Shown: positions 58,441 through 64,000 of the stretch, in pieces | How the letters are laid out: each line of letters starts with the position of its first letter | How positions within the stretch are numbered: position 1 is the stretch's first letter | Source: Zingiber officinale | Lineage: Eukaryota > Streptophyta > Magnoliopsida > Zingiberales > Zingiberaceae | DNA length: 64,000 nucleotides | NCBI RefSeq assembly: GCF_018446385.1 | Contig: NC_055986.1 | Coordinates: 29,385,593-29,449,592, forward strand | Reading direction: 5' to 3' | The notes under the pieces: model-generated | What the model was told of the DNA's origin: nothing | Database searches by the model: none | What the model saw: only the letters and a program-made list of their open reading frames with translations | Made by a program: the position numbers and the translations under genes

Positions 58441-60620
58441 TAAAAATTCTCAAAAAAATTACTTTTCACTTTAATAATAATAATAAAAAAAAACTATTAA
58501 AAATTATGATTTAGACTTTAGGCATATTTTTAACATTAAACATTATTGTAACCTCAAACATTATTTTAACTTTAAAATTAAAGTTAAAACTTAACATTAA
58601 AACTTTAAAGTTAATTTAGGTTTAAGACTTAAACATAATTTACAATTAAAATCAAACTTAAATTGCCTTCAAAAACTATTTTAAGAATAAACTTAAAACT
58701 AAATAACATTAAATAATTAAATTCAAAATTACATTGAAATATGTTGTTAACAAATAATTAAAATTTGATTAACTTAAGATTATAAACTAAGTTAAATACT
58801 TAATAAGTGAATAATTGAAATAAGAACTTAAAAATATTAACTTACACCAAATAGTTAATTAATTCTTAATTTAACTCAATAAATCTTAATTTTAACATTA
58901 ATCAAAATCCTAATTTCACTATAAATTAAATCATAAGTTATCCTTATAAACTATTAATTCAAATTGAACTTTAACTATGTTTAATAACTTTAATAAATTG
59001 TACTTCAAATCACTACTAACTTTAAACTAAGTTAATCCAAATTAAAAGGAAGTAAATGAAAAAATCGAATTATAACTAATACTTTTATTAACCAATTCAA
59101 TTAATTAATACAAAGGTTAACTCATTTTAAATAAATATTAAATTATTAAATCATGTAAAAATTAATCAATAAATTATTGATAATGGCCAACTGTTTTTGA
59201 TTTAATAAAGTTTATCTTATTAAACCTTAAACTGAAGCTCAACCACCTGAATCTAATATTAATTATTGATTAATCAAACTCAAATAAACAATTATATCAA
59301 GGATACAGAGATAAATATGTAAATAATATAAGTGTTACCAAATCCCTTAGAACACTTAGGTAGATAAATGTGTTAGGGCTTGAAATTTAACACACTCAAA
59401 CCTTAGCATTATATTAAGGGGGAGTAATAAATAAGGAGGATTATTAAATTAAAGGAGTATCAAATTGAGGGGGGGTTTACTTTTTAATTATCTCCTTAAG
59501 TGCTATTTTTTAAAAAAAAAAAAAAAAATCTACCCCATTTTAAAAAAATAAAAAAATAAATAATAAATATCTACTTTGAATATTTTTAGCAAATATTTTC
59601 AAATTTTATGTCAGGTTTAGGGGGAGGAATTAATTAAAAATTTCCCTTTATATAAAATATTTTAAATTTTGTTTGAAAAATGTTTTCTTAAAAATTTCTT
59701 AAACCTACATTTGAAAACTAACTCTTATAAAACTAAGTTGTTGTTAAGAATTGGGTTTTACTTTTTATTGAAAATTGATTTTGAAAATTAAATTTAACTT
59801 AGTTTTGAAAATTGTTGAAATTAGATTTTTCAAAACTTAAGTTTACAAACTAAGCTTCTCAAAATCATTTTCCTTAATTTTGAAAATCAAAGTTTAAAAA
59901 TCAATCTTCAAAATCAACTTGCTTAAAATTGTGAAATTTTTTTTAAATCAACTCAAAATTGTTTGTTTTAAATCACAAACTTTTTATTCTTTTTACTTAG
60001 TCTTTTGAAAACTGAACTTTTCAAGTATTTTAAACCATGGTTTTGAAACTAGTACTTTTGAACTTTAAAATTTTGATTTTGAAAATTAAATTTAATTATT
60101 TTACTTTATCAAAATTAGTTCTACCAAACTCCTTTGAAAACTAAAAGTAAAGTTCAAAATCAATATTTGTAAACTGAAATTTGATTTGCAAAAACTCAGT
60201 GTTGAAAATTATGAAAGTTAGATTTTTCAAACTTAAATCATTGTCAAAACTTATGTTTTAAATTAAATCATTTACAACCTTAATGTTGAAAAATAAATCA
60301 GTTTTTGGAAAAATAGATTTTTCAAACTTAGTTTTGAAATTTTGGTTTTGAAAACTTATGTTTGAAAAGCGTTTCAAAGTTGAAACTTGTTTTGAAAATT
60401 TAATCTTGAAATTTAGACCTTATACACTTATGTTTGAAAATTAAACTTAAAAGTTTTCAAATCTTTATACTCCCCCCAGTCAACTTGATCTTTTCTTAGA
60501 TTTAAAAATTGTACTTTTGTCCTTGAATCTTGAACCAAACTCAGTTATTTTTCAAGATTAAGTGTTATTGTTTTAAGTAACTCTACACTATGATTGTTTA
60601 CCCTTATTTTTTTTGATGAA
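58441..60620 (+). other. AT-rich internal part with degenerate TTTTGAAAA repeats
   Basis: No coding sequence found. 58440-59400 is A/T/C-rich; 59640-60450 is dense in TTTTGAAAA(C/T)T-like words in both orientations. Purine tracts AAGGGGGAGTAATAA (59415), GAGGGGGGGT (59468) and TTAGGGGGAGG (59628) stand out from the AT background. Confidence 0.6.
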
Positions 60621-60755
60621 TGCCAAAGGGGGAGAAGGGTTAGGTGGTTAAGTTAGCTAAACCAATTTGAAAACACAAACTAACTTTAAAACCACATAAA
60701 TGCATGTTGTTTCGTACATATGCTTTCACTAACTTAACCAGGTTGTCATTCCATC

Positions 60756-60768
60756 AAAAAGGGGGAGA
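60756..60768 (+). other. Polypurine tract
   Basis: AAAAAGGGGGAGA directly before the 3' LTR; primes plus-strand synthesis. A second similar tract, AAAGGGGGAGAAGGG, lies at about 60625-60639. Confidence 0.8.
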
Positions 60769-60877
60769 TTGTTGGTGCGGGTAGCACTAACGGTCTAACC
60801 CAGATTTTGATGAATGACAAATAGGTTAAGTTAATTGTGTTGTTGTCTGACACTTTGATCGAGTGTGCAGGAGAAGT

Positions 60878-61148
60878 CCAGACAGGTCGACGGGCTGACC
60901 GGATGTCTGGCACGAAGTCCAGCTAGGTCAATGGGCTGATCGGATAGCTGGCGAGAAGTCCAAGCGGGTCGACGGGCTGACCGGACGCTTGGCCAACCAG
61001 GTCGACGGGCTGACCGGATAGCTGGCGAGAAGTCCAAGCGGGTCGACGGGCTGACCGGACGCTTGGCGAGAAGTCCAGCTAGGTCGACGGGCTGACCGGA
61101 TAGCTGGCGAGAAGTCCAGATGGGTCGAAGGGCAGACCGGACGTCTGG
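60878..61148 (+). repeat. 41-bp hairpin-unit array in 3' LTR
   Basis: Seven units of exact 41-bp period. Each is a 33-nt double hairpin plus an 8-nt linker (CGAGAAGT or CACGAAGT): outer arm (7), GGTC, an 8-nt loop GACGGGCT, GACC, GGA, outer arm (7). Outer arm pairs: CCAGACA/TGTCTGG (60878-60910), CCAGCTA/TAGCTGG (60919-60951 and 61075-61107), CCAAGCG/CGCTTGG (60960-60992 and 61034-61066), CCAGATG/CGTCTGG with one G-U pair (61116-61148). The fourth unit (60993-61033) does not have matching outer arms. Confidence 0.92.
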
Positions 61149-61405
61149 TAGGTAAGTGAGGTAAGTCACTGGAGGGGAGTGACTGCGAGGACGCGTTCCC
61201 GGGAAGGGAACATTAGGCGTCGATCCGGCTTAGATCCATTTCGGATATCTAAGTCGAGATCGTGACTAGATTCCGGTCTCGGAAAGACGGAATCTAAGTC
61301 ATACTTTGCTTATCTATAAAACTGTGCTAACAATCTTTGCTGTAGGGTACATTTGCCTCGGACTAACCTTTTCTTGCAGGAGAAGGACTTTCTGGAGAAG
61401 AGGGG

Positions 61406-61537
61406 TCCGGGCGCCCGGAAGGGATCCGGGCGCCCGGAGGCAAGTTTTATCCCTAGGACGACGTTGACACTTGGAGCATGCTGGTTGGGAGTGTTACGTC
61501 ACATTCCAGGCACCCGGAAGGGATCCAGGCGCCCGGA
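61406..61537. promoter_or_regulatory. Paired GGGCGCCCGG palindromes upstream of TATA
   Basis: Two perfect palindromes TCCGGGCGCCCGGA (61406-61419 and 61425-61438) and two near copies (61505-61518 and 61524-61537), each pair 19 bp apart start to start. The last ends 6 bp before TATAAAA. Likely protein-binding sites of the LTR promoter; the factor is unknown. Confidence 0.6.
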
Positions 61538-61543
61538 GCAGCA

Positions 61544-61550
61544 TATAAAA
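61544..61550 (+). promoter_or_regulatory. TATA box of 3' LTR
   Basis: TATAAAA in GCATATAAAAGAAGCCCC, the same context as in the 5' LTR at 54993-54999. Confidence 0.6.
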
Positions 61551-61945
61551 GAAGCCCCAGGCAGGAGCTTCAACATATCAGTCTTCTGAGAACTCTGAGT
61601 CCAATCACTCTGCTGCTCTGCGCTCCAACAACGTTCACAAAGCTCCGACGACTCACTCCGGCTCTCTTTTTAATTCATTGTTTGTCGGTTAGCTTTGTTT
61701 TCTTTCTTTTTCATTAGCAATATTTGTACGTAAATTGTAATTATCCGAATTGCTAGTGAATTGCCCAACGAAAGTACTCAAGGAGTACGGGCCTTCGAGT
61801 AGGAGTCGTTACAGGCTCCGAACGAAGTAAAAATCAACAGTGTTCATCTCTTTACTTCTTTACTTTTCCGCTGCGTTTTAACTCGAGATTTTTGAATCAA
61901 TATTCACCCCCCCCCCTCTATCGAATTCAACGGTCTTACAGGAAG

Positions 61946-64000
61946 GACACCTGATCTAACCAAAATTCATATTTCGTGAACTTGGCGTACAGCTAGTTCT
62001 GCTAAAGGGTCTGCAATACTATTCTCAGGTGCTCTATTTTTTCTTCCTGAGTTCCTGAATAGATAAGAATGTCATCGATAAACACAATAACAAATCTATC
62101 TAGGTAGTCCCTGAATACTCTATTCATGAGGTCCATGAAAGTAGCTGGAGCATTTGTCACGCCAAAGGGCATGACTACGAACTCGTAGTGTCCGTATCTA
62201 GTCCTGAATGCTGTCTTGGGTATATCCCCTTCTTTAACTTTCACCTGATGATAACCTGATCTGAGATCTATCTTAGAGAACACTGCTGCTCCCTTTAGCT
62301 GATCGAACATGTCATCTATTCTGGGAAGAGGATACCTGTTCTTGATTGTGACTTGGTTCAGTGCCCGGTAGTCTATACACAGGCGCATGCTCCCATCTTT
62401 CTTCTTCACGAACAATACAGGCGCTCCCCATGGTGAGTGACTAGGACGTATGAAGCCCTTGTCAAGCAGCTCCTGTAGTTGCTCATGAAGTTCCTTCAGT
62501 TCTGCTGGAGCCATGCGGTAGGGCGCTTTGGAGATAGGATTCGTACCGGGAATGAGTTCTATCTCGAATTCAATCTCCCTGTCTGGTGCTAGGCCGGGTA
62601 ACTCTTCAGGGAAGACTGCTGGGTAGTCACATACAACTCGGACCCCTTCTAGCTGTGGGTCCTTGTTTTGACTGGTATTGAATACATGTGCTAGGAATTC
62701 TGTACATCTTGAATCCATTAATTTCTGTGCTTTTAGAGCTGAGAGAAACTTCCTGGCCTTTCTCTTTGGTTCTCCGATGTACTCGAACTGTAGTTCTGCT
62801 TCAGGTTGGAATACGACTTTCTGTTTACGGCACTCTATAGAGGCACCGTATCTGATCAGGAAGTCCATTCCAAAAATGACATCATAATCATTCATGTCTA
62901 GCACTATCAGATCACAAAAGAGTTCTTTGTCTGAAATAATGACTGGCACTGCTCTGAGCCAGTGCATGGATGCCATAATTTCTCCTGAAGGTAGTGTTGT
63001 CAAAAACTGACCACTGAGTACCTCTGGAGGTATCGCTATCTTTTCGGCAAATACCCTGGATATATAAGAATGGGTTGCCCCAGTATCGAATAAGACAGTT
63101 GTACTTTGCTGTAAAATACTGATCTGACTCGAAACAATTATCGAGGCATTTGCTACGTCCTCTCTGGTGAGTGAGTAGATCCTCGCGTTCGTCGTGGTTG
63201 AGGGGGCTTCTAGTCTGCCCTGGCTGATATGTGGACCATCTAAAGCGGCCTGCATATGATGTAACTGAGCTGGCTGGCCTCCGTACTGAATCGGCTGTGG
63301 TTGAGGAAGACTAGTCTTGTTTGGGCACTGCTTAGCCATATGCCCTTCCTGTCCACACTCAAAGCATCCTCGTGTGCCCTTACAACAAACTCCAGGGTGG
63401 AATTTCCCACAAGTAGCACATTTGGGATAACTAGGTTGTTTACTGGCTGGTCCTCCTTTTGGGTAACTCCCTGATTTGCGTTTGTTGCTGGAGTTCCCTT
63501 TCCAGTTAGAGCCATGGGAGTTGTGGCCCTGGTATTTCTGAGTACCCGAATCTCCTAGACCTTTGGACTCTGAGAAGGATTGCTTCTGCTGCTTGATGCT
63601 ATTCTGGTAATGCTCCGTGATGAGAGCACTACTTACTAGTTCTTCTGTGGTTTGTGGCCTATGAACGCCACTGGCTACATTCAGTGCTATGTCCATCCTC
63701 AACATTTTAAGCATCAGTCTGACCCTTTCCTTTTCAGTGCTGACTAATTCGGGACACAGACGAGCCAGCCTGTTGAATTTCTTCACGGCCTCCTCAACTG
63801 AAAGGTTGCCCTGGTGGAATTCAGTGAACTCGTCGTAGTGACGGTTTGTGACCTGTATGTGAAAGAACTCCTCAAAGAATTCTTTCTCGAAGTCAGCCCA
63901 TGTCATCTGGTTTACTGGGCACTTCGCTCTAATTCTCTCCCACCACATGCGTGCATCTCCTATTAGGCAGAAAGAGGCGCACTTCACCTTCTCATGTTCT
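61946..64000 (-). pseudogene. G4 gag, protease and RT (partial, open 62002-63987)
   Basis: Minus strand, continuing beyond the window at the gag end. From right to left: gag domain with MWWERI (about 63950), [20 protein letters not shown], a CCHC knuckle [14 protein letters not shown] (about 63325-63370), protease [12 protein letters not shown] (about 63060-63110) with the active-site DTGA intact, then RT with [24 protein letters not shown] (about 62390-62310), [17 protein letters not shown] and [13 protein letters not shown] (about 62110-62060). It is the best preserved gag-protease-RT in the window and the reference I used for judging G1-G3. Confidence 0.9.

Larger units (their letters stand above)
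54268..61940 (+). mobile_element. Sirevirus-like Copia element, gag-only (non-autonomous)
   Basis: A complete plus-strand LTR element of 7673 bp with a perfect target duplication GGAAG (54263-54267 and 61941-61945) inside G4 pol. 5' LTR 54268-55374, primer-binding site 55377-55388, internal part to 60769, 3' LTR 60770-61940. The internal 5.4 kb encodes one gag-like protein (55724-56902); no protease, integrase, RT or RNase H was found in any frame. Several purine tracts of the GGGGGAGA type precede the 3' LTR, a trait described for Sireviruses. LTRs are alike over most of their length but differ in the number and condition of hairpin units. It must depend on enzymes from another element. Looks structurally whole. 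Confidence 0.82.
60770..61940 (+). repeat. Sirevirus-like 3' LTR (1171 bp)
   Basis: Same ends as the 5' LTR. Contains the regular 41-bp hairpin array (60878-61148), four GGGCGCCCGG-type palindromes (61406-61537), TATAAAA (61544-61550) and the TTTGTCGGTTAGC leader part. Just before its end it has a run of C longer than in the 5' copy. Confidence 0.92.
52472..64000 (-). mobile_element. G4: Ty3/Gypsy chromovirus, partial, with nested Copia-like element
   Basis: A minus-strand Gypsy element leaving the window on the right. Parts seen from the left: part of the 3' LTR (52472 to about 53455), RNase H and RT remains (53456-54262), the nested element (54268-61940), then RT, protease, CCHC knuckle and gag (61946-64000). 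The LTR belongs to the G1/G3 type; the gag-pol is closest by eye to G2. The right LTR and the target duplication lie outside. The piece from 62002 to 63987 is open throughout; elsewhere the element is broken. Confidence 0.86.

Overview
This is a gene-poor stretch of a flowering-plant genome made almost entirely of retrotransposons nested in one another and in a tandem-repeat array. Plant signs: primer-binding sites matching initiator tRNA-Met, Tekay/Del-like chromovirus (Ty3/Gypsy) remains, Copia LTRs, a Tourist/Harbinger-type MITE with a TAA target duplication, and plant snRNA-type promoter motifs (USE plus TATA) in the array. A monocot is plausible; that is only an impression. I found no host protein gene and no genuine rRNA, tRNA or snRNA gene.

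Layout. 1-688: fragment of a Copia-type LTR. 689-9573: Gypsy element G1 (+), old and broken, 3' LTR 3.1 kb. 9574-9786: a piece of the tandem array. 9787-31513: Gypsy element G2 (+), inserted in that array unit (TSD AAAAA). Its 3' LTR was hit twice: by a solo Gypsy LTR (18522-21649, minus strand, TSD GAATT) and by Gypsy element G3 (21917-31428, minus strand, TSD AGCTT, LTRs almost identical). 31514-47381: the array resumes, with about 18 units of 0.57-0.69 kb in four recurring types (A-B-C-D, about 2.6 kb higher-order period). It is interrupted by a MITE (38126-38570, TSD TAA) and a 3.7-kb solo LTR (39299-42961, TSD ACATT). 47382-49185: solo Copia-type LTR (TSD GGTTC). 49186-49540: last array piece. 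49774-51839: partial Copia LTR. 51840-52426: foldback repeat. 52472-64000: Gypsy element G4 (minus), running off the window, split by a Sirevirus-like, gag-only Copia element (54268-61940, TSD GGAAG).

Relative age from nesting: array, then G1 and G2, then the solo LTR and G3 inside G2. Separately, G4 predates the Copia-like element inside it.

The most unusual signals lie inside LTRs. (1) The Sirevirus-like 3' LTR has seven units of exact 41-bp period, six of which form a 33-nt double hairpin; stem sequence differs between units but both arms change together. (2) The G2 LTR has a cluster of perfect inverted repeats around ATCGATC with 4-nt spacers, again with co-varying arms. (3) Several Gypsy LTR types carry antisense tRNA-like modules (A-box-like, B-box, then a T-run) close to the LTR start. 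(4) Each array unit carries a USE-like GTCCCACATTG followed 32 bp later by a TATA box. These were found by eye; no alignment, folding or database search was run.
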